Assembly: GCA_028564705.1 (NCBI GenBank)
Contig: JAPXFQ010001669.1
Location: forward strand, 62,001-126,000
Reading direction: 5' to 3'
Length of the DNA: 64,000 nt
DNA from: Apricaphanius iberus
Lineage: Eukaryota > Chordata > Actinopteri > Cyprinodontiformes > Aphaniidae
Each line of letters opens with the position of its first letter. Position 1 is the first letter of the stretch. Positions 32,731 through 46,300 of the stretch are shown one piece after another. The notes under the pieces are model-generated. The model saw only the letters and a program-made list of their open reading frames with translations, searched no databases and was not told the origin of the DNA. The position numbers and the translations under genes are program-made.

Positions 32731-34890
32731 GGAAAATGGAACATTTGGACCACTTTGACTTTAAAGTCGATGTCATTTTAAAATGTAAAAACATAAGCTT
32801 CAGATGAAAATAATCTTAGATGCATATGCATGGCAACATTACACCATGAGAGTTGTTTTAATAAATCTGAAGCTAAGCCCAACTGAAGTACATATATTGG
32901 TATGTAAGCGCCAGATGCTAGGATACATAGTTCCTCCGTCTATTTTATAAAATACATCTTAGACTTATTACATTTTAAGCAGAAAAGGGATACTTATGTA
33001 CCTAACAGCTGAATATATGGAGTTTGGAGCCTTCAATGTTTCAGGGTTTTCGGAGCAGCAGAAACTGGCACTCATGTGATACATGCAGTGCTGTCCTGTA
33101 TAACTTATCCTCTGAACACAGCTTTAAGCTAACAATGACATTGGCAAGAAATCAGTAAAACGATTGAGCTATCTTTATTGCCATTGAGAGTAAGATAATT
33201 GAAAATTCAGGACAAATACATAATGTCTTCACACAGAAAAAACAAACAAAAAAACACAGGTGGTGGCTAACATCAATATGTGAATATGCAACCCAAAGTC
33301 TCCACATACAAAAATCGTGAGCATACTATGCAGCAATTGCTATCATTATAGTTGATGTTACATATTCTTACCTTTACTGTCTTAAGGAAAAATGCAGTTA
33401 ATATGTTGAAGTGGATTACTTGTCTGGCATAACTGTCTGTCTCCCTTGCACAACTTCGCTCTCTATCTCTGCCCTGAAGTGAGCAGAATGAGCAGATGTC
33501 AAGTTTCGTCACCGCTAGCAAGCCAACCCACGGTGCTAAAAACATATGAAACGCTAACACGAATGCCTAATAATACAAAATAGGGGAGTACAAGTTGAAA
33601 ACATATCTTTAAAGGATACCGAGTAAGGCTATAAAATATTACTTAGTTGCAATTACTATTAAAATAAGTTGCCAACACGGGATTGAAAAAAATACTCACT
33701 GTTTCTGTTGTGCCACTCTATTCAGAATTCAAAATGGCAGTAGATCTTTTGAGAATGCGCGATGACTGGAGGGTTTTCAACACGTTACTGAGTCAAACGT
33801 TTCACTGTTTGAGTGTAGAATTTTACACTGACTTTTAACTTCGATGTAAGAGCAGATTTAAACTCCATATAGTTGCAAATGCTCTATTTACATTTGAATA
33901 GGTATTATATTAACACCCCATTTTTTACTGTGTACTGGTTCTATAGGCACCTTCATTTTCACAAAGACTTAGGTGAGGACAAAGAAATTCATTCAATTCA
34001 ACTTAATTCAAGCTTATGTCCTTTAAAATATGGTAGGTGCTATATACTGGGCTGTAAAATCAAAGAAGTAGTAAACTGACCTGATATATAAACTGAGAAG
34101 GAATATTTCACTGCTACACATACACAGTAACTAATATGCAAATATGCAAATTATTGATCATGGATTTACAGGAGCAGTGTAAGAAAAAAAATGGTATTGT
34201 TGCATAAATTATAAAAACATCACTATGTATTAATTTATATATTGTGTGTACAGAGGTTTATTAGGTGACAGCAGCACTTTGAGTGATCATGAAGATTAAA
34301 AAAGCACACCGTAATTACTTTCCATTTAGTATTCAGCGATTTATGCATATTGTATCAATTGAGATCCCACCGACATCATGCATATTATGTTATAGAAAAT
34401 AACTATCAACAGTATTGCCAACTTAGTGAGTGCATCTGATTCGTTCTTCCGTAAGCGAATGATCTGCAAATGTGCATGCAGCATGATCACACATCAAACC
34501 TTTCTAGGTCATTTCACCCAGTGCCAAACAGATAGATGGTGCTGATTTCACTCAGTCACAAACTAAGTTGTTTTAAATTTAAAATTAATTGAAAAGTAAA
34601 AATCGGTACTATATATAAGACTGATTATTCTTTTATAAGGCCACACACACACATCATTCTTCACCTTTATCTTTCAAACCCAAGGGGCAAACTCTACCAG
34701 TCAGAAATGAAGCTAACCCAAAGTGAAAAAAATTGCAGTTCCCCCCTCATCTGCTATGGGTTGGCTAGCATCTCTCATACAGAACGACACCGTCTCTAAA
34801 AGCTCTTTTGCTCGCTAGCAACACTTCAGTGGTGTGCTAAAGATAAAAGGCTGTTAAACGTCTGTGTCTGGAGTTTATCAGGGCTTACGC
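32731..34890. other. AT-rich, nothing recognised
   Basis: Over 2 kb without a family signature. The 95-codon minus-strand frame at 33273-33560 has no motif. 34640-34890 may belong to the 3' side of the hAT fragment that follows. Confidence 0.35.
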
Positions 34891-34894
34891 CACA

Positions 34895-35619
34895 ACTCGA
34901 CGCTGCTTTTGCAGCTTTTGCTCATTGACTGTCTCTGTATTGGTTGTCGTGGTTCTTGAGCAGCTGATAAAATATATGCATAATGTTGGAGTCCGTTGGT
35001 CAGACCGGGAGCTGGCAAACTTTGCAAAACATTGTTGTCTGATCTGTTTCGGTCTTCTTATATCTAAATGGCATTGATAACCATAAATTCACTATTTTCG
35101 TAATCCTACTATTCAGGAACCAGTGCCTAGATCTAACATGATCCATCTGTTTAACATTTACGAGCCACCTTGCGTGTGGGTGGAGCCGGAACACATCTCA
35201 AGGGGGGAACACATATCAACATAACACACAGATAGTGAAGCAAACAAAAAGGAGAGGGTGCAAGAGGAGAGAAGAAGAAAAAAAAAAAAAAACGCCAAAA
35301 CGTGCTGTAAAGTTATGAAAATGAGTGACACCAGGTATCGCGGCAAAATTTTTATGCTTTTCAGATATGTTTAATTCAAGTCCGCACGCCACACTCCTTT
35401 CACTCTGCCAGATCTGAAATCTGACATCAGTACATGATGAGTGTGGATGGTGTTATTGTCATCTATCATTTAAAACTGCATTTCCACGTTGTGATTTTTT
35501 TATAAACGATTCATGAAATAAATTAACAGAAAAATTGCTATATCGTGAAATATATCGTTATCGGGATATAAACTGAGCTATATTGGCCTATAAGAATTTG
35601 GCCATATCGCCCAGCCCCA
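34895..35619 (-). mobile_element. hAT fragment with BED finger
   Basis: The 5' end lies at 35619, reading TGGGGCTGGGCGATATGGCC on the minus strand, followed by ATATAGC and CGATATA words typical of fish hAT ends. The BED exon (35090-34925) reads NLWLSMPFRYKKTETDQTTM, then FCKVCQLPV, a stop, and FYQLLKNH. The zinc ligands C..C and the last H are present; the first H is Leu. The 3' half of the element is not recognisable. Confidence 0.7.
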
Positions 35620-35625
35620 CTCTAT

Positions 35626-37535
35626 ACATTCCTTTTCACTCTGTACACCTCAGACTTCTGGTTTAAGTCAGAAACCTTCCATCTGCAGAAATGCTCAGAT
35701 AACTGCAATTTTCGAGTGTATCAGATATGAACAAGAAGATGAATACAGAGAGTTGGTGGACCACTTTGTGGCATGGTGTGGAAACAATCATCTTACATTG
35801 TATGTTAAAAAAAGGAAATGATTGTTGATTTCAGAAGAAACAGGGATAAATCAGAATCAGTTTTAATTGCCAAGTATGACACATACAAGGAATTTGACTC
35901 CGGCAGCTTTCTCACTATTACAGACTTAAATAAGTGGAATAAAAAATAGATACAATAAATAAATAATAATAAAGGATAATATATACACCTAACCGGGGTT
36001 ATTGTACAGTGAGTATATACAGCAGTGCAGAGTTATAGTTTATTGTTCATGTGAATGGACTCACACTCTGTGACTACACAGAGTTCATCAGAGCGACAGC
36101 CTGGGGGAAAAAACTGTTCTTGTGTTGGGTGGTTTTGGCATACAGTGCTCTGTAACGCCGGCCTGAGGGGAGGATCCAAAAGAGGTTGTGGCCAGGGTGA
36201 CAGGGGTCTGTGGTGATTTTGCTGGTCCGCTTCCTGATCCTGGACTGGTACAGGTCCTGAATGGAGGGAAGATCATTACCTATGATCCTCTCTGCAGACC
36301 TGACTGTTCTCTGCAGTCTGTCCTTGTCTTGCCTGGTGGCAGATCCGAACCAGACAGAGATGGATGAGGTCAGGACAGACTGGACTATTGCTGTCTAGAA
36401 GATGGTCAGCAGCTCCTGAGGCAGGTTGAACTTTCTGAGCTGATGCAGAAAGTACAGCCTCTGCTGGGCCTTCTTCCTTATACAGTCAATGTGGAAGGTC
36501 CACTTCAGGTCCCGTGTGATGGTGGATCCTAGGAACCTGAAAAGCTCCACTGTGGGGACTGACCTGTTGAGGATTATGAGAGGAGATGTTGATGGCGGTC
36601 TCTTCCTGAAGTCCAATGTCATTTCCACAGTTTTGAGCGGGCTTAGAACCAGGTGGTTCTGACTGCACCAGAGGACCAGCTGTTCCACTTCCCCTCTGTA
36701 TGCAGACTTGTCGCCGTCACGGATGAGTCCAATGATGGTGGTGTCATCTGCAAACTTCAGGAGTTTCACAGAAGGGTCCCTTGACGTGCAGTCAGTGGTG
36801 TAAAGAGAGAAGAAAAGTGGGGAGAGAACACATCCCTGGGGGGCGCCGATGCTTAGGGAGCGGGTGCTGGATGTGAAGTTACCCAGTTTCAGTCAGTCAA
36901 GAAACTGGTAATCCACTGACAGGTGGAGGGAGGCACCTGCGACAGTGCTGGGACAGTTTTTGATGGAGGAGCTCTGGAACGATAGTGTTAAACGCAGAGC
37001 TGAAGTCCACAAACAGGACCCGAGCGTAAGTCCCTGCAGAGTCTAGGTGGTGCAGGATGTAGTGGCGAGCCATGTTGACTGCATCATCCACTGACCTGTT
37101 TGCTTTTCTAGGCGAACTGCAGGGGGTCTAGCAGGGGATCCGTGATGTCCTTCAGGGGGGTCAACACCAGTCGCTCAAAGAATTTCATAACAGCAGATTA
37201 CAGGGCGACTGGTCTGTAGTCTTTTAATCCTGTGACACGGGACTTCTTGGGAGAATTGGAGGTGGTTGAGTAGTATATATACCTCAGTTCAACTGGACAA
37301 TAGACTGAACTGGAGACTAAATATTGAAGCGGTCAACAAAAAGGGACAGAGCAGACTGTAGTTCTTGGCGAAGTAGAGGTCCTTCAAGGTTTGCAGCAAG
37401 ATGCTGCAAATCTTCTACAAATCTGCTGTGGAGAGTGTAATCTCTTTTGTTGGGATAGCAGCATCAGAGCCAGGGACTTAAAAAGGCTGAACAACATGAT
37501 GAAGAAGGTTTGCACTACTGTGGAATAGCGTGGCA
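35626..37535 (+). mobile_element. Rex1-like LINE, split by another LINE
   Basis: The left part (35626-35866) reads FSLYTSDF, then LQKCSDN where the family has SDD, so the second catalytic Asp is Asn. VAWCGNNHLTL, MIVDFRRNRDKS follows. The right part (37250-37535) resumes with VQLDNRLNWRLNIEAVN, KKGQSRL, KMLQIFYKSAVESVISF and LKRLNNMMKKV. Neither end of the LINE is present. The family is the same as the element at 57607-60290. Confidence 0.82.
35867..37249 (-). mobile_element. Rex1-like LINE inserted in the previous one
   Basis: On the minus strand from 37245: [30 protein letters not shown], and [18 protein letters not shown] with the first catalytic Asp. LLKFADDTTIIGLI holds an intact FADD, followed by LVLWCSQNHLVL, FRFLGSTITRDLKW and KAQQRLYFLHQLRKFNLP. 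A 3' UTR ends at about 35867 with GCAATTAAAACTGATTCTGA. It is 5'-truncated. Deletions in the palm region (about 36800-36900) and stops make it inactive. Confidence 0.88.
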
Positions 37536-37539
37536 ATTA

Positions 37540-39645
37540 TACCGCGGCTCCATTGCAACACACCAGACCACCTCAAGTGAGCAGGTGCGTCATATGGTGG
37601 GCGGCCCCACAGTACGTAGCGGGAAGTAAACAACGACTTGAGAAGAAGAACAATGGCGACCCCCCAGCAATCGTGAGCTTTTTGCTCAGTCTGTGGCTTT
37701 TTGTAGTCGCATGTCGAAGAGAAGCAGAAACCCTCTCTCATCGAATAATAAAGACCCTTGCAGCTACACGCCGCAAGGAAAAACATTGTGAAATAGTATA
37801 AACTACGGTGGGAAGCCTTGTAGGAATATGACGCTACAGACAGGACCCGGAGGCGGTTTATGTGGGTAAGCCAATAGAAATACTACCTCGGTGTGGTGGG
37901 CTATAAATACGCTCTAGGCATTTATTTATACGCCAAAGCCCGATGTAAAAACGTATGTTGACAAGTTGGCTTTAGTAAGTAGTCTGTGTGTGTGTGTTTC
38001 AGGTGACTGTTCAGTGAAGTCGTTGCAGTCGTCCGTCGGTTTGGTCGTTTAACCGGGCCTTGCAGTGTGTTGTTCCGGGTTTTAATGAAGCTCAGTGACT
38101 ACATAACTTCAGGATGTCAGAATAAACATTCATCTACATGTGCAGCAAACTACGTCCAGCGCTGGAGCGACATGGCTTTTTGCCTGTGTTTCCCCTTAAA
38201 GAAACGAGTTGCCACTTCTCTGTGGAAGCTAGACATGACAGAAGCATGAGCGTTTTTTAGAGCTGATATCGCATATTTCAGTAGTATCAATTTGTATGCA
38301 TAATGTAGCCAAAACACTCATACTGCTAGTTTAAATTATGCGATTTAACTGTCCAAAATCTGTTTTGTGGTCTCATTGGTGTTAAACCTGTTGCACTATT
38401 CTACATATTCTCAAATAATTCTATCCTCCAGGCTCTACATTTAATTTTGTATATTTAAAATGTTTCACTTACTCTATACATGCAACGAATTCTATGAATT
38501 ACAAACCACAGCTTTATCTGTTTAGTAATAAAGCTGTGCTTTGAAAATGTTTTCACTTTTTTTTTAAATCAGCAACACTACAAAGTGTTTTACAGATGAT
38601 ATCCCATCTTTGAGTATCAATTAGATTGCATGACACAGCAAAAGCCTCAGTCTGTTACAGTTTACATTATGTGTAGCTCTTTGTTTGTTCTAATCCCATT
38701 CTTATCATTAAAAATGTATTTTTCTTAAAACAATCTTAAAATGCTCATACTTCATGCTTTTTTACTTTATAATAGCCAGAGCAAATGTTGCCATTAGATT
38801 TTAAAAGGTTGCTGATCCCTGATGCCAGACATAATATTGTAAAATGATTCCACCAACCAGCGTGTAATGAAACTGCAAATGAAAATACAAGCATATAACT
38901 TGGACATTTTTATTGGCCAGGTATAGAAAAAGTTCAGAAACAAAGGTCCTGTTGCACATGTCTGTGGGTCATGGGGTACAATCTGTCCCAGCACCCCAGA
39001 AAAGTTTGATTGAAGGCAGCATCATGTCATCTCCTCCCTCCGTAAGCCGGCTTCCTGCTCCCGTCCATCAGAAGAATCCCGCTGGGCATGGTTCTGATCG
39101 CAGTGATTTCATTTTTAAATTACTATGCTTACAGGAATAGAATAGAAGAGAAGGAATATAAATAAATATTTCTATTGTTGTGAGGGTGTATACCTGAGTA
39201 GCCCCTGACTGCAGAATGCAGATTGGAGCGGGGTAAAACGTGTGTGGAGTAGAACATTTAACCTCTCCCACTGAATCCGGTGGTGAGTGAGCGCAGTGAG
39301 CGTTCCTGTTCATTTTTAGTTTGCCGACAGATCATGAGGAGTTTTGTGAGGAAGGTATACAAACTTGAAAATGCAGCTGTTTTATGGAATTGAAATGCCA
39401 TACAATTATTTTCTGTCCAAACAATGCAGGAATGTGTTTAGAGTTTTTTTGTCTGAGTGAGTGTTCAGGTTGTAATTTTTGTGTTCTGTTTCCTCAGTAT
39501 GTATTTTTATTTTTATTTTTTCTTGTTTCTTGTGTGCTTTTTCGTTCTTTTGTTTGTACTTTCTTATGCCTGTGTTCCTGTGCTGGCTTTGTTATTATTA
39601 CCTTTTTGAAACATCAAGTCTGCATCCTTGGGTCCACTGTTTCAC
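37540..39645. other. Unassigned, possible hAT or Harbinger remnants
   Basis: 37553-37801 contains an open frame with a hydrophobic then Arg-rich stretch (AIVSFLLSLWLFVVACRREA). I cannot assign it. AGGTTGCTGATCCCTGATGC at 38806 resembles a repeat edge. No gene is supported. Confidence 0.3.
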
Positions 39646-41415
39646 CGCCTCACCTCAAACCCTGGCATGTTTTAAGAAGCATCAGTGCCCCAACCAGAAG
39701 CCTTGGATAACCACTCAGGTATGACAAATGCTGTGAGCTCTCTCAGTTGCTTTTACGTCTGGCAATGACACTGAGTACAAAGCTGCAAAGAAGGACCGAG
39801 AAAGGCAATAACAGCGTCCACGAGGCAGTTCAGAGTGAAGCTGGACCAGTCGTCTCATCAGATCATTTACACAAAGCCCTGAGGAGGATCAACCCCCACA
39901 AAGCAGCAGAACCAGACAACATCCCTGGGCTGGCCATAAGAGCATGTGCCAACGAGCTGACAGACATGCTCACCTCCATCTTCAACCTTTCCCTAAGACG
40001 GACCACCGTCCCCTCCTGCTTCAAGACCACTACTATTGTCCCCCTCCCCAAAAGGAGCTCCACTACCTCACTGACTGACTACAGGCCAGTAGCACTCAAT
40101 CATCATTATGAAGTGTTTCGAGAGGGGGGTGCTGACCCACATGCACAGCATACCAGACACACTGGACCCCTGCAGTACGCCTACTGCACCAACAGGTCCA
40201 CTTCAGACGCCATCGCGGCCGCCCTCCACATCTCTCTCTCACACCTGGAAAATAAAGACTCCTACATCAGGATGCTCTTTATTGACTACAGCTCTGCCTT
40301 CAATACAATCATCCCCCATAGGGCTGTGTCCTCAGTCCCATCCTATACACCCTGTTCACCCACGACTGTGTCACTTCCCATTAGGACAACATCATCCTGA
40401 AGTTTGCAGACGACACTGCAGTAATAGGACACATCACTGGCGGGGACGAAACGGCCTACAGGATGGAGGTGGCCAGCCTGGTGTTATGGTGTAAGGACAA
40501 CAACCTCACCCACAACACGGACAAGACGAAGGAGTTGTTAGTGGACATGAGGAAGGGGAAGAGCCCTTATCAGCCACTAACTAACCAGGAGCTGGAATTG
40601 GAGAGGGTGAGCAGCTACAAATACCTGGGGGTCCACATCAGTGAGGACTTCACCTGGACCCTTAACACCACACAGCTGGTGAAGAAAGTTCAATAGTGGC
40701 TGTACTTCCTGAGGCGGCTTAGGAAATTTGGCATGTCGCCAGGATCCTCAGCAACTTCTACAGCTGCATCGTTGAGTCCATCCTGACCAGCTGCATCACT
40801 GTGTGGTACGGCAGCACTACTGTCATGGACCGTACACATCTGCAGAGAGTGGTGAAGACTGCTTCAAAAATCACCAGGACCCCACTGCCCTCTCTGTGGA
40901 ACATCTACAAGCACAGAGTCCACAGGAGAGCTGCCTCTATCATCAAAGACCCACCCACTCCCAACACAGACTGTTCACACTTCTACCCTCAGGTCAGAGG
41001 TACAGAAGTGTGAAATGCAGGACCACCAGACTCAATAACTCATTCTTTCCCTCTGCTGTCAGACTCTTAAACAGCTGATTGTAGTTCCAATGGACTACCT
41101 CATGCCCCTGTACTTTACTCTACATGATACTTCACCTGTATCTGTTTTGTATCTTATATCGCACATGTAAAAGGCCCCATTTAAATGTGTCAGTTTGCAC
41201 ATTATGTCAGTCAACACTGCTTACTGGAGCACCTTGCACACACTTCATATATACTGACATTTATATATATTTATTGTATTATATTTCATATTGCGTCGTT
41301 TAAAAAAAAATCTTTTTAACTCAATGGCATTCAGTGTGGACAGCAAAGAAAGAATTTCATTGTACAAGGAAACACGTTGATTTAATCTGGACATGAAAAA
41401 CGCTTTAAACTTAAA
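39646..41415 (+). mobile_element. Rex1-like LINE with intact FADD but deletions
   Basis: KPWITTQV (39699) belongs to the linker after the endonuclease, and [20 protein letters not shown] to the region before the [22 protein letters not shown] and MLFIDYSSAFNTI carry the first catalytic Asp. About 130 bp are deleted at 40320. CVLSPILYTLFT then continues in a new frame with ILKFADDTAVIGHI (FADD intact), WCKDNNLTHNTDKTKELLVD and YKYLGVHIS. YFLRRLRKFGM, ITVWYGSTTVMDR and LNNSFFPSAVRLLNS reach about 41078. The 3' UTR ends near 41415 (AATTTCATTGTACAAGGAAA). Several frameshifts are present. Confidence 0.88.
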
Positions 41416-42223
41416 CTGAACTTGAATTCAGTCTCTGTTCTCCTCAATTTAGCCGATATAATTGAGTGTACAAAATTTAACATGTATCTAGATCTATACT
41501 ATTTGTACACTCACTTGAAAATGTATATAAAAAAAGTAAAAAAAAGGCAGCATGGATAAAATAATGGACTTACAGTAAAATTCCTTGGACAAGTAATAAA
41601 TAGGAATTTGTAAGTCTATCAAATGCATTAACATTTTTCATAGCTGTTTCTGTTTTAAAATAGTTAGAAGCCGAATATTAAATGTAAATTTCACTTCACT
41701 GCTCCAGTTCAGCTGGCCCAATTAACAGGTTTTGAGTTCAGTAGGAGCTGAACCTCATTAAAAAGTTGTGTGTGAAGTTGTGAGGAATCATGGAAATGTA
41801 AACGTATTACCATTGTTTTAGTATTTTTTTAATGAGACAAGAATGTATATAGAATAACATGTAACCTTAGTATTTTTATGTAGGCTGGTATTTAAATTTA
41901 AGATACATAAACTTGTTTTACCAGAGATCTACATTTTGGCACCAGACCTGATCATGATATAAATAATACTAAATGGTGTCCCATACAAAGCCTTTTACTT
42001 AATTATAGTAAACAGTTTACAGCATGAGAAACTTTTCTTGGTGTCAGGTGCAATAATAAATAATGGTTCCAAAAATAGGTAAACATACTATAAATACACA
42101 AATACCCTACAAAATAATAAAATAAAGAATAAGAATATTAAATCAGATATGATAAAAAAGGCACCTATTTCATTTATCTATCATTATGCTTGATATGGGT
42201 TTTTTAACATGGCGCCCACGTGG
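41416..42223. other. AT-rich, nothing recognised
   Basis: Very AT-rich; no coding or repeat signature. Confidence 0.4.
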
Positions 42224-42249
42224 TAGGTGGGTAAGGGAATGCATCTGAA
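42224..42249 (+). repeat. 26-bp direct repeat, left
   Basis: TAGGTGGGTAAGGGAATGCA plus TCTGAA, exactly repeated at 43357-43382. Confidence 0.9.
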
Positions 42250-43356
42250 ACGCTTGATTCCGCCCACGTTGTGCCCCACCCCGATCTGCGTACTGCAGTC
42301 AGGGGTAGTTGGTATACTTTGAAAATTGTTTTTTTATTAAAGTCATAATCCATGTCTTATTCCAAATTAGAGTGTTATGGTATCAATCTAAAAGGGAAAA
42401 AAATCTAACTTTACTCAGTGGCCTCTGTGCCCTCTCATATGGCCTTGGTGCCCCTAAAAAAAAGAAAAGGTGGAGACCAAATGGCCTTGCCGCTAAAATT
42501 ACATAATTCCTGCCCTGCTGTGGAACCACTGGAGATTATGATTCAAAGAATATTTATACATAAAACAAAATATGGACAACCATAAGCATCTTCAGAACAC
42601 TATTCTAGTACAACAGAATGTCTTCAGTCAGTGGCTTCTTCCGTTTTGTTGCAGCACAGACTGCTACCGGGAATCCTTCCTCCCCATGGCCATAATGATC
42701 TACAACAGGAGGAATGAATTAATTAGTATGAGATGCCAGTGCCACTTAACACTTAATTCAATAAAATATTTTTTTTAATTCAAATGAATTTCAAAATAAT
42801 TTGTTTAATGCTCTGAAATTACCCCGTGAGGGCAGTAAGTTCTCCATTGTACTTTTCTCCACCAATAATTTACTCTCGCCTTCTCACTTTGCTGTAATTG
42901 TGTGCCGATGAAAAGGCCTTCCCATTAGTAACGTAAAAAATTATGGTGTTAGTTTACTTTCCGATAGAAATGAATATGGAGAGAGAGAGATCGGTGTGGA
43001 TGGAACGTGGATGAAAAAGGACGGACTGATCAAGTAGACACAGGGGGGGAGTAGAGAGCGAGAGAGTGTCGCCATTGCCGTTTGGCAGTGCAGTTGGGAG
43101 AGAAGGAGGAAGTCCGCAAAGCCAGCTTTCAGTTTTCAGTGGAGACCACCCTTCCAGTGACAGAGTCAAGTAAAATTAAAGACTTATCGGTGATAATGAC
43201 CTAACAGGATTAGCCTACACTCAAACCTGACTTCGGAGTTTTTTCGAATAAGTGTGCGCAGATTGTGGACAGCAATAGGATTTTTTGAGACCTTCGAATG
43301 TGGATATGCTTCCCTCTGTTTTCCGTGGTTTATGGATCTGGGAGCCACCATGTTAT
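42250..43356. other. 1.1-kb segment between 26-bp direct repeats
   Basis: No transposase or RT. A (GA)n run lies at 42977-42990. It could be a retroposed segment with a long target duplication, but no poly(A) tail adjoins either repeat. Confidence 0.35.
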
Positions 43357-43382
43357 TAGGTGGGTAAGGGAATGCATCTGAA
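43357..43382 (+). repeat. 26-bp direct repeat, right
   Basis: Second exact copy of the word at 42224-42249. Confidence 0.9.
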
Positions 43383-45754
43383 CCGACTTTATGAGCTCAT
43401 ATAGCACACTCTTTTAACAACAAAAGGTACCTGAGCGACTATAACTTAGTGAGTTAAAGTAAACCAGTACCAGACCCCGACCCGGTCCGGTAAACTAGCC
43501 TAGCTTGTATTTTTACTGTAGTTATCCTTGAACGGACTGATACTTACGTTAGCTGTTAGCTAACTCACTGTGCTAGGCTAACAATGTTCAGCTAATGTTA
43601 GCAAAAGGGTGTGTTTTTTCCTCTAATAATTTTTAGGGCAACATCGATATTTTACGACCATGGCGCAAAACTGCAGCTGTGACGAGATTGAAGGGAGCAC
43701 TTGCCATTAGTGTCTTGGTTCCAATTTAAATCACTCACTGATGGTAACTCTCTGTTTTTATTTCTTTTCTGATAATTGTTTCCCCCAATAAAAATGAACT
43801 TTGGGTTTCATTAAACCACCCGTTTACAGTGTTAGTTGCTGTTTAGTTAGAACATTTAATACATTTCTGTAGAACGTTTATACACTAGTGAAATGATGAC
43901 CTTAGCCAAAGTAATTATGGAACTATAAATTATTTTATTATTGACTTCGTCTAGAAGTTGGGAGGTTTTTATTGCTTTGTTAGATATTTGCATGGTAAAA
44001 ATATATTTTCCCCTCGTTTTGTCATTACTCTGCTATATTCACAATCTCTCACTAGTGATACGTTTTTATCTTTGCAGTGGAACATTTTCTGTAATTTTGT
44101 GTTACAGAGAATGGTAAAGTAATATGTTACTCTGTGAACACTAGTTGTGTACAAAGTAACAGTTACCGTTGTTTAAGTTTCTAAGTGGCAAATAGCTCCT
44201 TTACCTTTTTTAAGTGTGTGATCGGGCTTAGGATGATGTCTTCACTGAAGCGGGTGCCATTTTGGTAGCATCCTTACAACAACAGCATAATGTTTACAGA
44301 CATATCCACTCTCTGTCTTGCGGCCTAATTTTATCTATTATTCATTGGAACTACTACTATTATTATTACTCGACCATAGTAAATTAAATTAAAAAACAAA
44401 TTGCTGTGTTGTTGGGATGGAACAGCGCAACTAATAATTGCCTGTGAAAAACGTGGAAAACGGGCTAACTTTTGACCGTTTTCTGCTTGTTGGCATTACC
44501 ACGGACCGTCCCAAATAATGTGTCATTGGCTCACTTGGCGGCCAAACATAACCTTCAAGACTATCCTGATGTCGATGAGTGTGTGTTCTCTGCAATTTAA
44601 TTCTGTTAAGTTACAGAATGTATAGTTAAAAAAAAATGTTTCTTTCCTTCAACTGCAACTTACAAATGAAAACAGGCATGGGCTACTGCCGGTAGGCTAA
44701 TGCGGGCGCACTGAAACACAACACAACTTCTGTTGCACTTCTTGTATGGGATGACAATTTTGTCGTTACTATATAAACTGGGAAATGAAATTCATATCTT
44801 TCTTCTGGATTGGGAACCATTGCTTCTCTCTAGGCCACAGAGACTGCACAATATGAGAGATCTGTCATTTTTTGACAGGTTGGTTACACCTCCGGCTTCT
44901 CGGTGTATAAATACATTTATATATACGACATTAGGTTATAACATCTAAACCTTCTTAAAAGCCCACCTGTTAATTTTGTTAGCGCTACAGACTACTATGG
45001 GAGCGCAGTTTACCTTGCGTTTGTCCGAATGTCTGTGTGCTCGGAGTTTGCTCCTGAACCCATCCTTTTGAAAATGGCAAATGAGACTCCAACACTAGTA
45101 GTTTCAAAAGTGTTCTGAAGTGTAAGCACTCACACGACAAACAAGGTAGCCGAAAAAGTCTTTGATGCAAAACTGCGGCAACAAGTTGTCGTCAGTGCTC
45201 CAGTGTTTATTAGGGGTTTCGTATGGATCCAAACCATTTATTATGCAGATTTCCCTGGCTTCCTTTTTAGTGTATCGCTGTATGTTCTTTTAACATGTTG
45301 TATATTACGTTCTGTCTCAGAACTCTTTTTCTTCTCTGCGATGTACTTTGTGTTTCTATGGTGAATCTACACTTGTAACGATACCAAAATGTCCGCAACG
45401 TCCTAGAAAGCAAATCCCAAGCCCTAACAATCAAATCAATCAAAGTATTTGATTAAATGATTTAATCACTTTCAGGCTGCTCATAGCATTTGTCTTTGGA
45501 TTTTTCACTACAGTTTCAGTACTACACTACAGGTTTCACTACTACAGTGGACTCAAAAGAGGTCCCAGTTCTTTACAAGGGCTAATTATAGAGCCAGTTC
45601 GGACCTGGTTTTATAAAATGCAAGGTTAAGCAAAAAAAAAGCAGAAAAATGTTTTTAGAAGAGCTATAGCTCACTGCTAAGCTACAATATAGATATCCTT
45701 GCTTGTTTGGATGTTTATAATAACATGAATCCATAATTAATGTTTGGTGTGAGG
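43383..45754. other. No gene recognised
   Basis: Unassigned. GTTAGCTGTTAGCTAACTC and neighbouring GCTAAC words at 43549-43600 form short imperfect palindromes. Confidence 0.35.
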
Positions 45755-45994
45755 TGAAATGATATGCATGAGAGGAGTAATATGCAGTCTGGCTGCAGTT
45801 CACCACCTCACCAACTGCGTCGTCGATTCCCTCGTCTCCAAAATATCCGTACGCACGGGTCAGAGTTGGCGTACAGGTGCGCACATTTTCCCAACAAGTC
45901 TGTTTTTTATAAATCACATCTTTTACTTTGAAAGTGGCGTACGCCAGTTTCAGGCCCCGTTTTGTGCGTACGCAACTTTTATAAATGAGACCCC
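45755..45994. mobile_element. One arm of a common fish MITE
   Basis: It ends TTTATAAATGAGACCCC at 45994, with several GCGTACG words (GTACGCACGGG, GCGTACGCCAG, GTGCGTACGC) inside. GGGGTCTCATTTATAAA on the minus strand is an end I recognise from abundant teleost miniature elements. The opposite arm is not visible to the left, so this is a partial copy. Confidence 0.5.
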
Positions 45995-46241
45995 TGGTCT
46001 GTGTGATCACTTTTGAGTTTAAACTGGACTCTTAAGAAATACAGAAAGGAGTTGGAATCAAACACTGAATTAAAAAGCTGTTTGAAGCCGTTCAATAGCA
46101 AGAAGCGAATTATATTTTAAAGAACATTAAGCGAATTTGGCCACTTCCGGACATTAAATACAGAAAATGACATGATTTAAGAAGAAAAAAAGAAAAGGGG
46201 TGTGTGGTGGTCATTGTTACGTCCACTCACCGTTATCGAGG

Positions 46242-46300
46242 TTAAATGCTTAATATATCGTGATATTAAATTTAGCTCATATCGCCCAGCTCTACCATGC
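46242..46300 (-). mobile_element. hAT-type terminus
   Basis: Ends AGCTCATATCGCCCAGCTCTA after ATATATCGTGATATTAAAT words, the same end signature as the hAT fragments at 35619 and 53478. Only about 60 bp are recognisable. Confidence 0.5.

Noticed and set aside
34640..34660. Short CA-repeat as microsatellite
   Set aside because: Only about five repeat units (CACACACACA); not worth a feature.
37553..37801. Possible Harbinger-type protein start
   Set aside because: A hydrophobic stretch followed by arginines is too little; no ends, target duplication or second exon were found.
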